64,000 nt of DNA from the NCBI GenBank assembly GCA_035651455.1, contig DASRFR010000047.1, positions 620,001 through 684,000 on the forward strand. The letters are read 5' to 3'. The notes under the pieces are model-generated. The model was not told the origin of the DNA, made no database searches, and saw only the letters and a program-made list of their open reading frames with translations. Within the stretch, counting starts at the first letter, position 1. Each line of letters starts with the position of its first letter. Origin of the DNA: DASRFR01 sp035651455 (GTDB lineage Bacteria; Acidobacteriota; Terriglobia; Terriglobales; Acidobacteriaceae). Positions 25,913 through 34,514 of the stretch are shown here, piece by piece. Both the position numbers and the translations under genes were made by a program.

Positions 25913-27616
25913 ATGCAACCGATGCTGGATGAGCGGAACTGGCTGGCGTGGCTGGTGAAAGTCCGCATCATTATTCTCACTTTCCTGCTCGGCATCGAGC
26001 TCATCATCGCGCAGTTCACGCCTTCCGCGACACCCATCAAGCTGTTCGTGAGCGCAGTCCTGCTCTGGTACACACTGTCGGTGTTTTTCGTGTTGCTGGC
26101 CTCGGTCTGGCAAGAATACCTGTTGCAATCGCTCTTACAGGTGCTGACCGACCTAGCCATGGTCACCCTGGTATTGCATATTACTGGTGGCGTAGACAGC
26201 TCTCTGAACTTTCTTTATCCACTGGTGATCATCGTCGCCTGCATCCTGCTGCCGCGCATCTGGGCTTACATGATTGCGGGGCTTTCGTTTGTATTGTACG
26301 GCGCGGTGCTGGAACTGAATTTTTATGCCGTCATTCCTTCATATTCCACGACACATCCGGATTTGAAGTCATTGCAGGCGATCATTTTCATCAATCTTTT
26401 CGCATTCCTGGCCGTGGTGTACCTGGCTGGCCTGCTTACGGCGAAGCTGCGCCAGGTAGATGTTCAACTCAAAGACACGAGCGGCGCGTTAGCCAACCTG
26501 CAGGCCCTGCACGAGAGCATTATTCAGTCAATGACAGGTGGGTTGATCACGACCGGATTGGATGGCCGCATTACCCTGGTGAACACGGCCGCGCAGAAAC
26601 TGCTGGAGCGCAGCGAGAACGAGTTGCTGGGTGTGTCCGTCGCTAAGCTCTTCCTCGATCCACTCCCAGACGGGTTGCACGCGACGCATGCCGAAGTAAG
26701 GATTACGGCCCCGAGCAACGGTTATCGCAAGACTTTTCGCGTCATGGTCTCGAGATTGGCAGTGGCGGCGAGCGACACGCTAGGGTTCGTCTACACATTC
26801 GACGATTTGACGGAGATTCGCCGTCTGGAGCGGGAAGTCCGAATGCAGGATCGCTTGGCCGCAGTCGGACGACTAGCTGCAGCTATCGCGCACGAGATCC
26901 GTAACCCGCTCACGTCGATTGCGGGGTCGGTCAGTATGCTGTCGGGAATACCCGACTTGAATGAGGAACATCGCCAGTTGCTGGAGATCGTGACGCGAGA
27001 ATCCGACCGGCTGAACAACATCATCACCGACTTTCTCGCATATTCGCGCGGCAAACAGTACCGCTTTGAGTCTGTAAACCTGGTATTGCTTCTGGAAGAC
27101 ACGCTTACGCTGCTGGAAAATCGGCTGCTCGCCGAGAACAGAAACATTCAGATCAAGCGCCTGTTCGCCGGCAGCGAGGCCATGGCGCTGGCGGACGGGG
27201 ACAAAATCAAGCAAGTCTTTTGGAACTTCTGCGAAAACGCTGTGCGCGCGATGAAGAAATCCGGCGGGACACTCACCGCGTCCATCGAGCCCGCGGGCGA
27301 CGAGTGGCAAATCAGTTTTGCCGACACCGGTCCGGGGATAGCTCCCCAGCTGGCGGAAAAGATTTTCGAGCCCTTCCAGTCGAACTTTGAAGGCGGCACC
27401 GGTCTAGGCCTGGCAATCGTGTATCAGATTGTTCAGGCACACGAGGGCAAGGTGTGGGCGCGATCCCGTGAAGGCCAGGGGTGCACGTTTGTTCTGAAGC
27501 TGAAGCGGCTGCGGGCAAGCGCCACCCAGGAACCTCGCAGACCGGTAGCCGTAACGGAAACAGCTTCGCGCCAGGCAAACACCGCAGTGTCTGCGGCGGG
27601 AGGGCCACGTGGGTAA
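25913..27616 (+). CDS. pilS: PilS-like sensor histidine kinase
   Basis: A 567-residue kinase with six hydrophobic segments in the first 185 residues (WLVKVRIIILTFLLGIELII, then five more), a PAS domain (about 200-300), HisKA with AAIAHEIRNPLTSIAGSVSML and a HATPase domain (FWNFCENAVRAM, DTGPGIAP, GTGLGLAIVYQI). This is the PilS layout; in Pseudomonas PilS senses pilin level and controls pilA through PilR. It overlaps the regulator gene by 8 bp. The start at 25913 has no strong ribosome site; an ATG three codons later is equally possible. pilA itself is not in the window. Confidence 0.9.
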   Translation: MQPMLDERNWLAWLVKVRIIILTFLLGIELIIAQFTPSATPIKLFVSAVLLWYTLSVFFVLLASVWQEYLLQSLLQVLTDLAMVTLVLHITGGVDSSLNFLYPLVIIVACILLPRIWAYMIAGLSFVLYGAVLELNFYAVIPSYSTTHPDLKSLQAIIFINLFAFLAVVYLAGLLTAKLRQVDVQLKDTSGALANLQALHESIIQSMTGGLITTGLDGRITLVNTAAQKLLERSENELLGVSVAKLFLDPLPDGLHATHAEVRITAPSNGYRKTFRVMVSRLAVAASDTLGFVYTFDDLTEIRRLEREVRMQDRLAAVGRLAAAIAHEIRNPLTSIAGSVSMLSGIPDLNEEHRQLLEIVTRESDRLNNIITDFLAYSRGKQYRFESVNLVLLLEDTLTLLENRLLAENRNIQIKRLFAGSEAMALADGDKIKQVFWNFCENAVRAMKKSGGTLTASIEPAGDEWQISFADTGPGIAPQLAEKIFEPFQSNFEGGTGLGLAIVYQIVQAHEGKVWARSREGQGCTFVLKLKRLRASATQEPRRPVAVTETASRQANTAVSAAGGPRG

Positions 27617-29009
27617 GATCCTGGTTTGCGACGACGAGCGCTCCATCTGTGAACTGCTCGACATTGCCCTGCGCCGCGAAGATCATCGCGTGGAGACGGT
27701 CAACTCCGGTGAAGCTGCCAAACGGAAAATCGACGGTGCGCTCTACGACGTCATCATCACCGACATCAAGATGCCGAACATCGATGGCATCGAGGTCCTG
27801 CGCTATGCGCATCAGGCATCTCCGGAATCGGCCGTCATCCTGATTACCGCGGTGGATGATTACGAAGCCGCCGTGCAGGCTGTGAAAGCCGGCGGAGCCA
27901 CCGACTACATCCGCAAGAGTCCCGGCCTGGTGGACGAGATCAAGCTGGCAATCGATCGCGCCCTGGAAAAAGCCGCGCTCAGCAAGCAGAATTTTGCGCT
28001 GCGCCGCGACGCCGCGACCCGCAACTCGCTCGACAACATCATCGGCGCCAGCGCGGCCATGGAGAAACTCAAGCAGACCATCCGCACCGTGGCGTCGACC
28101 AGCAGCACTATCCTGGTCTATGGCGAGAGTGGCACTGGTAAGGAATTGGTCGCCCGCGCGGTGCACGTCTGCTCACCTCGTGCTACCGAAGCCTTTGTTT
28201 CCGTGAACTGCGGCGCCTTTCCCGAAACTCTGCTGGAAAGCGAACTGTTCGGCTATGTAAAGGGAGCATTCACCGGCGCTAACCAGAATAAGCGCGGCCT
28301 GTTTGAAATGGCCGACAAGGGCACTCTTTTCCTCGACGAGATCAGCGAGATGACACTCGCCATGCAGGTCAAGCTACTACGGGTGCTGCAGGAACGTTCA
28401 CTTCGTCCCGTGGGCGGCAGCAGCGAGATTGCGGTCGATGTGCGTGTGATTGCCGCGACGAACCGCGATCTCGATCGCCAGGTAGCCGAAGGCACGTTCC
28501 GTGAAGATCTTTATTACCGCCTTAGTGTGATTCCCATCCGTGTTCCATCTCTACGGGAGCGCCGCGAAGACATCCCTCTCCTGGTCAACCACTTTCTGAA
28601 AAAGTATGCGCCGGCAGCCGGCAAGAACATCATGCGCGTTTACCCCATGTGCCTGGATTCGCTATGTGACTACGAGTGGCCTGGCAATGTGCGCCAACTG
28701 GAAAACACCGTGGAGCGGGCGGTCGCGCTCGAAACCACTGATGAATTGCATGTTGAGTTGCCGGTCGAGCGATTCAAGGCCAAAGCCGCTGCTGCCGCGG
28801 CGGGCGCAGGATTTGCCGGAAGCGTCGGCGTAGGTTCAAGCGGGGTTCTCCCCGACGGCATCGGCATGGAGAAGTACGTGGCCGATATTGAGCGCTCGCT
28901 GCTTCAGTCAGCGCTTGGTCACTCCAACGGCGTGCAAACCAAGGCCGCCGACCTGCTGGGCATTTCTTACCGATCGTTTCGCCACTTGATGAAGAAGTAC
29001 GAGTTGTAG
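27609..29009 (+). CDS. pilR: PilR-like NtrC-family response regulator
   Basis: Sigma-54-dependent activator of 466 aa: REC (1-120, phosphoacceptor in VIITDIKMPNIDG), AAA+ core (about 140-365; Walker A GESGTGKE, canonical GAFTGA loop in GYVKGAFTGANQ, Walker B TLFLDEISEM, arginine finger FREDLYYRLSVIP), an Ala/Gly-rich linker (about 395-420) and a Fis-type helix-turn-helix at the C-terminus (TKAADLLGISYRSFRHLMKK). It starts at a GTG (27609) with GGAGGG 8 bases upstream and overlaps pilS, so the pair is translationally coupled. Confidence 0.92.
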   Translation: MGKILVCDDERSICELLDIALRREDHRVETVNSGEAAKRKIDGALYDVIITDIKMPNIDGIEVLRYAHQASPESAVILITAVDDYEAAVQAVKAGGATDYIRKSPGLVDEIKLAIDRALEKAALSKQNFALRRDAATRNSLDNIIGASAAMEKLKQTIRTVASTSSTILVYGESGTGKELVARAVHVCSPRATEAFVSVNCGAFPETLLESELFGYVKGAFTGANQNKRGLFEMADKGTLFLDEISEMTLAMQVKLLRVLQERSLRPVGGSSEIAVDVRVIAATNRDLDRQVAEGTFREDLYYRLSVIPIRVPSLRERREDIPLLVNHFLKKYAPAAGKNIMRVYPMCLDSLCDYEWPGNVRQLENTVERAVALETTDELHVELPVERFKAKAAAAAAGAGFAGSVGVGSSGVLPDGIGMEKYVADIERSLLQSALGHSNGVQTKAADLLGISYRSFRHLMKKYEL

Positions 29010-29064
29010 GCGGTAAGGATTACCGGACTCAAAGTTCGGACCAGCTTACGACCGCAACCAGAAC

Positions 29065-29754
29065 TTAACTGATCTTCGCAAATATCTCCGCGTCCGAACG
29101 GCGGATGTAGTTGGCTTCCAGGTCCTCCGGAGAAATCGTTCGCCCTGCTGCAATTCTCTTCCAGCCGATTCTGGCAATTACGTCACTACGCGGATATGGG
29201 ATGCTCTCGACGCTAAGTCCATGCGATTGCCCCACCATGGCCAGTTTTTCATCGGGAGTGATTACTGGACATCCTGCCGCAAGCCCGGCGAGTTCAGCGG
29301 GAAGAACCAACTGTTCCCTCAAACATTGCGCGTCGGCCTCTACTGAGACTTCATACTGTCCCGCATAAATCTCGCCGCGACCGGCGTCCAGCGCGGCCAC
29401 CACCTTACCCCGCGCCTCCCCGGATTGGGCGACCGCTTCCAGCAGCGACACCGCTGCAATCGGCTTGCACAATACTTCGGCCAGCGCTTTGATCGCCGCC
29501 AGTCCTACTCGCAGCCCCGTGAACGATCCCGGGCCCGATACTGCGGCAAATCCAGCAATCTCGCTCTTATTGAATCCGTGGCGGGTAAGCATGGTCGCGA
29601 TCTGCGGAACCAGTTGGGCGGAAAATGTGCCGCCCTCGAGAGGGAGTACCTCCAGGGTCTCGAGGCCGTAGTTCGACTTATCGGCGCCCATGCTGACGCG
29701 TACCAGCGCGATGCTGCCGTTCTTGCCCGATGTGTCTACGGCGAGAAGGATCAT
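29065..29754 (-). CDS. tsaB: TsaB, tRNA threonylcarbamoyladenosine synthesis protein
   Basis: Partner of TsaD/TsaE in making the t6A modification at position 37 of ANN-decoding tRNAs. 229 aa starting MILLAVDTSGKNGSIAL, the usual N-terminal block of the ASKHA fold, with VSGPGSFTGLRVGLAAIKAL, the strongest TsaB signature, and a C-terminal LEANYIRRSDAE. It ends 55 bp from the convergent pilR. Same strand and short spacing (47 bp) to the epimerase gene upstream suggest one operon. Confidence 0.94.
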   Translation of the reverse strand: MILLAVDTSGKNGSIALVRVSMGADKSNYGLETLEVLPLEGGTFSAQLVPQIATMLTRHGFNKSEIAGFAAVSGPGSFTGLRVGLAAIKALAEVLCKPIAAVSLLEAVAQSGEARGKVVAALDAGRGEIYAGQYEVSVEADAQCLREQLVLPAELAGLAAGCPVITPDEKLAMVGQSHGLSVESIPYPRSDVIARIGWKRIAAGRTISPEDLEANYIRRSDAEIFAKIS

Positions 29755-29801
29755 AGGAGTGCTGAGGGATGTAGCGAAATGGCCGACGTGTTCGGAGGTA
29801 T

Positions 29802-30200
29802 CTAGTGCGCCGCCTCGACCAGCTCCAGCAACACGCCCCCCGTGCTCGAGGGATGAACGAACACATACCGGCGCCCGCCTGCCCCAGTCTTGATGTCTTC
29901 TGACACGAGGCGCACGTTCTCTCGCTTCAGGCGCTCTACAGCACCAGTCAGATCGGGCACGCGCATGCAGACGTGGTGCAGACCCTCCCCACGCTTGGCA
30001 ATGAACTTGGCGATGGTGGAATCCTCGGATGTGGCCTCCAACAATTCAATCCGGCTCCCGCCTGCAGGCACCATCACGACCCTGACCTTTTCCTGCTCGA
30101 CGGTCTCCTCTGGCGACACTTGCATTCCCAGCTTCTCGTAGATGGTTTTCGCCGTTGCCAGCGACTTCACCGCAATGCCCAAATGGTCAATCGAGTACAT
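29802..30200 (-). CDS. mce: Methylmalonyl-CoA epimerase (VOC family)
   Basis: Interconverts (2R)- and (2S)-methylmalonyl-CoA between propionyl-CoA carboxylase and the B12-dependent mutase. 132 aa, one VOC pair of beta-alpha-beta modules: IDHLGIAVKSLATA at the start (metal His), GEGLHHVCMRVPDL in the middle (second His), and FVHPSSTGGVLLELVE at the end (metal Glu). Placed after meaB, which guards the mutase, so the annotation is context-supported. The mutase is not in the window. Confidence 0.93.
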   Translation of the reverse strand: MYSIDHLGIAVKSLATAKTIYEKLGMQVSPEETVEQEKVRVVMVPAGGSRIELLEATSEDSTIAKFIAKRGEGLHHVCMRVPDLTGAVERLKRENVRLVSEDIKTGAGGRRYVFVHPSSTGGVLLELVEAAH

Positions 30201-30284
30201 AGGCCCTCAAAAAGAATGCTTGCGCATAGCACAAACTTGACTGCACTTCTCAATCTGATCAGCGTTCTGCCTAAGCTACGCGCT

Positions 30285-31247
30285 TTATTCCGATCTCACT
30301 TTACCGCAGATTCCGACGATCTCTTCCACCAAGGTATACGGATCCCGCTTGTGCTCGGCAATTTGTGCTGCATATTCCGCCATGCGGCCGTTGCCCATCT
30401 GTTCGCGTGCGCGATCCAGCAGGGCGTCGCGCAGCATCTCGAGGAGCCGCTCCTGCCAGTTCTGGACGTTGTGTTTCAGCAGAAGATTTTCTTTCTGCAG
30501 ATAACTTTCATACTGACTGATGGCTGCGGCGAGTTCCTCAATTCCCTGTCCCTCACTGGCCACTGTCTTCACAATCGGGGGCACCCAGTTATCGCTGCGC
30601 GTCGCCAGCGACTGCATGGCGCGAATTTCGCGTTCAACCCTCTCAGCCCCCTCGCGATCGCTCTTGTTGATAGCGAACACATCGGCGATCTCCATGATCC
30701 CGGCCTTGATCGTCTGCACATCGTCGCCCATGCCGGGCACGAGGATGACCACGGTGATGGCCGCAAGGCGCACGATGTCGATCTCGTCCTGTCCCACGCC
30801 CACCGTCTCGACCAGAATCACATCGCGCCCTGAAGCATCGAGCACGGTTGCCACGTCGGCGGTGGTACGCGCCAAGCCGCCAAGCGAGCCCCGGGTCGCC
30901 ATGCTGCGGATGTAAATCCCAGGGTCGGCGTGATGTGCCTGCATGCGGATGCGATCGCCTAAAATGGCGCCACCCGAGTAAGGGCTGGTGGGATCGACCG
31001 CAATGATACCCACAGTGCGGTTCTGCTGGCGGTAGTGCCGGGCAAGATGATCAACGAGAGTGCTCTTGCCTGCTCCCGGAGCGCCGGTCATGCCGATGAC
31101 CCGCGCCTTACCGCTGTGCACAAATAATTGTTTCAGCAGCTCCGCCCAGCTATTCGAGCGGTTTTCTACGCTGGTGATGGCACGGGCCAAGGCTCTGGCA
31201 TCGCCCGCGCGGACCCGCTCGATCCATTGCTGCAAGTCAGTATTCAA
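30285..31247 (-). CDS. meaB: MeaB/ArgK-type G3E GTPase (methylmalonyl-CoA mutase chaperone)
   Basis: GTPase that protects methylmalonyl-CoA mutase and gates its cobalamin. Visible: Walker A GAPGAGKST, the VDPTSPYSGGAILGDRIRM block, ETVGVGQDE, NKSD-type specificity motif and the C-terminal helical dimerisation region (DPYTLVEEIVG). The frame is open to 31532 without any sensible N-terminus; residues from the TTG at 31247 (LNTDLQQWIERV) give 320 aa, the family length, so I set the start there although no ribosome site is visible. Followed by the epimerase gene 84 bp downstream. Confidence 0.88.
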   Translation of the reverse strand: MNTDLQQWIERVRAGDARALARAITSVENRSNSWAELLKQLFVHSGKARVIGMTGAPGAGKSTLVDHLARHYRQQNRTVGIIAVDPTSPYSGGAILGDRIRMQAHHADPGIYIRSMATRGSLGGLARTTADVATVLDASGRDVILVETVGVGQDEIDIVRLAAITVVILVPGMGDDVQTIKAGIMEIADVFAINKSDREGAERVEREIRAMQSLATRSDNWVPPIVKTVASEGQGIEELAAAISQYESYLQKENLLLKHNVQNWQERLLEMLRDALLDRAREQMGNGRMAEYAAQIAEHKRDPYTLVEEIVGICGKVRSE

Positions 31248-31343
31248 ACTAATCAGTGTAAAGCAGACGCCAGGGATGAGAAACTCTCTGGTCGCAGGAA
31301 CGCCATTCTGGATGCAGGGAGCTTTGTAGACGGACTTAATGCC

Positions 31344-32480
31344 ATGCCCGCTAACCTCCACGATTTTTCGGCGATGTTCGTTGAACTGGGCCTCAGCATC
31401 CTGGGCCTTTCGGTACTGGCGCGCCTGGCGGGAAAGTGGGGATTTTCCGCTATTCCGTTGTACCTGGTCGCGGGCCTCGCTTTCGGAAATGGGGGCGTCG
31501 CCCCTCTTGATCTCAGCGAAAACTTCATCCACACGGGCGCGGAAATCGGCGTATTGCTCTTGCTGTTTATGCTCGGACTGGAATACACGGGCGAAGAACT
31601 CAAGAAAAATCTGCGCTCCGCACTTTCAGCCGGCATCGTCGATTTCCTTCTAAATTTCGTCCCCGGACTGGCAGCCGGCCTTGTGGCCCGGTGGTCAGTT
31701 ATGGCCGCTGTGCTCCTTGGGGGAGTGACTTACATCTCGTCATCCGGAATCATTGCCAAAGTTCTGAGCGAGCTTGGCCGCATGCAGTATCCGGAAACTC
31801 CAGTTGTCCTCTCAGTGCTGGTCCTGGAAGACTTGGCCATGGCGCTGTATTTGCCGCTGGTCGCCGTCCTGCTGGCGGGTGGCGGTCTGAAGACGACGAT
31901 CACCTCCATCTCAATCGCGGTGCTCGTGGTCGTGCTGGTCCTGTTCGTAGCAACTCGCTATGGTCCAGCAATCAGTCGCTTGATCGCCAGCGATTCTGAC
32001 GAAATCATGGTCCTCACTACCGTAGGTGCGGTCCTGCTGGTGGCCGGTATAGCGCAACGACTCAGAGTGTCAGCCGCCATCGGCGCATTTCTGGTTGGCA
32101 TCGCAGTTTCCGGGCCCATCAGCAAGCAGTCCCACCGAATAGTGGCTCCCTTGAGAGATCTTTTCGCCGCTACTTTTTTCTTCTTCTTCGGATTGCAAAT
32201 TGATCCCCGGAGCCTCATCCCTGCTCTTCCTTTTGCAATCATTTTGGGAGTGATCACCGCAGGAACGAAAATCGCTGCGGGTTACTGGGCAGCACACAGA
32301 GGCGGGTTCGACAAACAAGCAAGTCTCCGTGCCGGAATGACACTGGTAGCCCGGGGAGAGTTCTCTATCGTGATTGCGGGATTGGGCACCGCGATCGAGC
32401 CGAGACTCGGGCCCGTAGCCGGAGCCTATGTTCTTATGCTAGCCATGCTGGGCCCTATGCTTGCGCGCCTGGCGAAGTAA
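31344..32480 (+). CDS. CPA2-family cation:proton antiporter (KefB/NapA-like)
   Basis: Inner-membrane transporter of 378 aa with about eleven to twelve hydrophobic segments. It exchanges monovalent cations (Na+ or K+) for protons. The family fold is suggested by GAEIGVLLLLFMLGLEYTGEEL, ISSSGIIAKVLSELG and the DLFAATFFFFFGLQIDP and RAGMTLVARGEFSIVIAG blocks. The TrkA-N regulatory domain of KefB is absent. The ATG at 31344 starts MPANLHDFSAMFVELG; an in-frame upstream extension has no transporter-like sequence. Divergent from meaB, convergent with the acyl-CoA dehydrogenase (10 bp gap). Confidence 0.9.
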   Translation: MPANLHDFSAMFVELGLSILGLSVLARLAGKWGFSAIPLYLVAGLAFGNGGVAPLDLSENFIHTGAEIGVLLLLFMLGLEYTGEELKKNLRSALSAGIVDFLLNFVPGLAAGLVARWSVMAAVLLGGVTYISSSGIIAKVLSELGRMQYPETPVVLSVLVLEDLAMALYLPLVAVLLAGGGLKTTITSISIAVLVVVLVLFVATRYGPAISRLIASDSDEIMVLTTVGAVLLVAGIAQRLRVSAAIGAFLVGIAVSGPISKQSHRIVAPLRDLFAATFFFFFGLQIDPRSLIPALPFAIILGVITAGTKIAAGYWAAHRGGFDKQASLRAGMTLVARGEFSIVIAGLGTAIEPRLGPVAGAYVLMLAMLGPMLARLAK

Positions 32481-32490
32481 CCCGCTGCTT

Positions 32491-33645
32491 TTAATCCTTT
32501 AGCAACTGCCTGGCGATTACCAATCTCTGGATCTCGCTCGTGCCTTCGCCAATGGTGCAGAGCTTCACGTCGCGATAGTACTTTTCCGCGGGATAGTCCT
32601 TGATAAATCCGTAGCCACCGTGAATCTGCACGCCCTCATTTGCGCACCGGACCGCCACTTCGCTGGCATAGAGCTTGGCCATCGACGATTCCAGCGTAGT
32701 CTTTAGGCCTGCGTCTTTCATGGATGCCGCCCGCATGGTTAACAGCCGTGCTGCATCCAGCTCCGTCGCCATGTCGGCCAGTTTCCATTGGATCGCCTGA
32801 AATTCGCCAATCGCTTTGCCGAACTGCTTGCGTTCCCTGGAATACTTCAGTGCTGCCTCATATGCACCTTGCCCGATGCCCAGGGACAGGGCTGCGATTG
32901 AAATTCGGCCGCCATCAAGCACGCGCATAGCATCGACAAAACCGTCTCCTTCCAGTCCCAGCAGGTTTTCGGCGGGAATTACGCAGTCTTCGAAAATGAG
33001 TTCCGCCGTATCGCTGGCTCGCAGCCCAAGTTTATTTTCTTTCTTACCAGGACGGAATCCCTTGGTTCCCTTCTCCACGACGAAGGCCGAAAGCCCGTGC
33101 GTGTGCGCGGCACGGTCGGTCACTGCGATCACTACTACCAAATCTGCATAGTGCCCGTTGGTACAAAAAGTCTTGTTCCCGTTGAGAACCCAATTATTGC
33201 CCTTGCGAACCGCGGTCATACGCGCGCTGCCGGCATCAGAGCCGGACGAAGGTTCCGTCAGCCCCCATGCCCCGATAAATTCGCCCGTCGCGAGCTTGCT
33301 CAGATATTTCTTCTTCTGTGACTCATTGCCGGCTACAAAAATGTGGTTTGAACACAATGAGGTGTGCGCTGCGACGATGATTCCCACCGAACCATCTACG
33401 CGCGAGAGCTCTTCGATGGCAGCCACGTATTCCACGTAACCCATGCCGGCGCCGCCATATTCCGGCGGAAAAACTGTCCCCATCAGACCGAGCTTGCCCA
33501 ATTCCTTGATCGTGGCCAGCGGGAATTCGCCAGCTTCGTCCCACTTCATGACATTGGGAGCAATTTCACGTTCGGCAAATTCGCGCACGCTCTTCTTCAG
33601 TTGTTGTTGCTCTTCGTCCAGCTGAAAATCCAAGTTCCCTCCCAT
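32491..33645 (-). CDS. Acyl-CoA dehydrogenase
   Basis: FAD flavoprotein that oxidises acyl-CoA to enoyl-CoA in the cytoplasm. 384 aa, normal length. The flavin-binding signature GAWGLTEPSSGSDAGS and the C-terminal block QIHGGYGFIKDYPAEKYYRD are both present, as is the QFGKAIGEFQAIQWKLADMA helix. Chain-length preference cannot be read. The ATG at 33645 precedes a GGGAGG; a TTG four codons on, directly after that site, is a second possible start. Confidence 0.93.
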   Translation of the reverse strand: MGGNLDFQLDEEQQQLKKSVREFAEREIAPNVMKWDEAGEFPLATIKELGKLGLMGTVFPPEYGGAGMGYVEYVAAIEELSRVDGSVGIIVAAHTSLCSNHIFVAGNESQKKKYLSKLATGEFIGAWGLTEPSSGSDAGSARMTAVRKGNNWVLNGNKTFCTNGHYADLVVVIAVTDRAAHTHGLSAFVVEKGTKGFRPGKKENKLGLRASDTAELIFEDCVIPAENLLGLEGDGFVDAMRVLDGGRISIAALSLGIGQGAYEAALKYSRERKQFGKAIGEFQAIQWKLADMATELDAARLLTMRAASMKDAGLKTTLESSMAKLYASEVAVRCANEGVQIHGGYGFIKDYPAEKYYRDVKLCTIGEGTSEIQRLVIARQLLKD

Positions 33646-33836
33646 GTCGGCAAACGGCTCAGGTCGTAGACAGTTAATTTAGTTTCACTCGGTTTGAGGA
33701 TCCGGCCGGCTCTGCGGCCGTGCTGCGGCTGGCATTCCAGTGAGGAACTTAGTATTAAAGCATAGGGACGGATTTGCAGCGAATGCTCGTACCGACCGGT
33801 TGGTTCGAACGCCGGAGAGAGATCTTCGCAGCGCGG

Positions 33837-34445
33837 CTACAGAATCTCTGTGGTTTCCACTACGGGCGAATCCGGTGTGTGTGGCTGATCCAGGTTCAGG
33901 GCCTGCTTGAAGCTGCCGCGCTGTTTCTGGATTTTGTCCTGCAAGAGGGTGATCGCGTAAATCAATTGCTCTGGACGCGGCGGGCAACCGGGTACGTAGA
34001 CGTCTACGGGGATTACCTGGTTCACACTCTGCACCAGTGCATAATTCTGGAACACACCACCTGAAGTCGCGCATGCGCCCATGGAGATCACCCACTTAGG
34101 TTCCGGCATCTGTTCCCAGAGTTGGCGAATGACAGGCGCCATCTTGTTTGATACTCGCCCGGCAATGATGATCAGGTCGGATTGCCGGGGTGACGGACGG
34201 AATACCTCGGCGCCAAATCGCGCGATATCGAAACGCGATGCACCCATCGACATCATCTCGATGGCGCAACACGCCAAGCCAAAGGTCATAGGCCAGATGG
34301 AGTTCTTGCGCATCCAGTTGACCGCCGAATCCAGCGTGGTCAGTACCACGCCTTCGGGCGTCGGGTTGCCGTAGGTGAGTTCCTTGACTACTCGCTTTCC
34401 GTTTACGATATCGACGTAATTTCCAAAGCTGGCTTCACGGTCCAT
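33837..34445 (-). CDS. nuoB: NuoB-type subunit of complex I, orphan
   Basis: PSST/NuoB subunit that holds the terminal N2 [4Fe-4S] cluster of NADH:quinone oxidoreductase. 202 aa with all four N2 ligands: C59 and C60 (FGLACCAIEMM), C125 (SMGACATSGG) and C154 (VPGCPPRPEQ). The family blocks GASRFDIARFGAEVFRPSPRQ and IIIAGRVSNKMAPVIRQLWEQMPEPKWVISMGAC are intact. Neither nuoA nor nuoC is adjacent: the flanks are an acyl-CoA dehydrogenase and an MDR dehydrogenase. It may be the only copy, in a split nuo arrangement, or a second copy. Confidence 0.93.
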   Translation of the reverse strand: MDREASFGNYVDIVNGKRVVKELTYGNPTPEGVVLTTLDSAVNWMRKNSIWPMTFGLACCAIEMMSMGASRFDIARFGAEVFRPSPRQSDLIIIAGRVSNKMAPVIRQLWEQMPEPKWVISMGACATSGGVFQNYALVQSVNQVIPVDVYVPGCPPRPEQLIYAITLLQDKIQKQRGSFKQALNLDQPHTPDSPVVETTEIL

Positions 34446-34514
34446 GATGTTTTTATTCTAACCGACAGGCAAAGGGATTGCTGATTTTGGACCGGGGTTC
34501 ACACCGTTGCGTGG

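Noticed and set aside
33685..34095. Minus-strand frame of 136 codons overlapping the nuoB end
   Set aside because: Out of frame with a NuoB that has all ligands; Arg/Ala/Ser-rich composition of a shadow frame.
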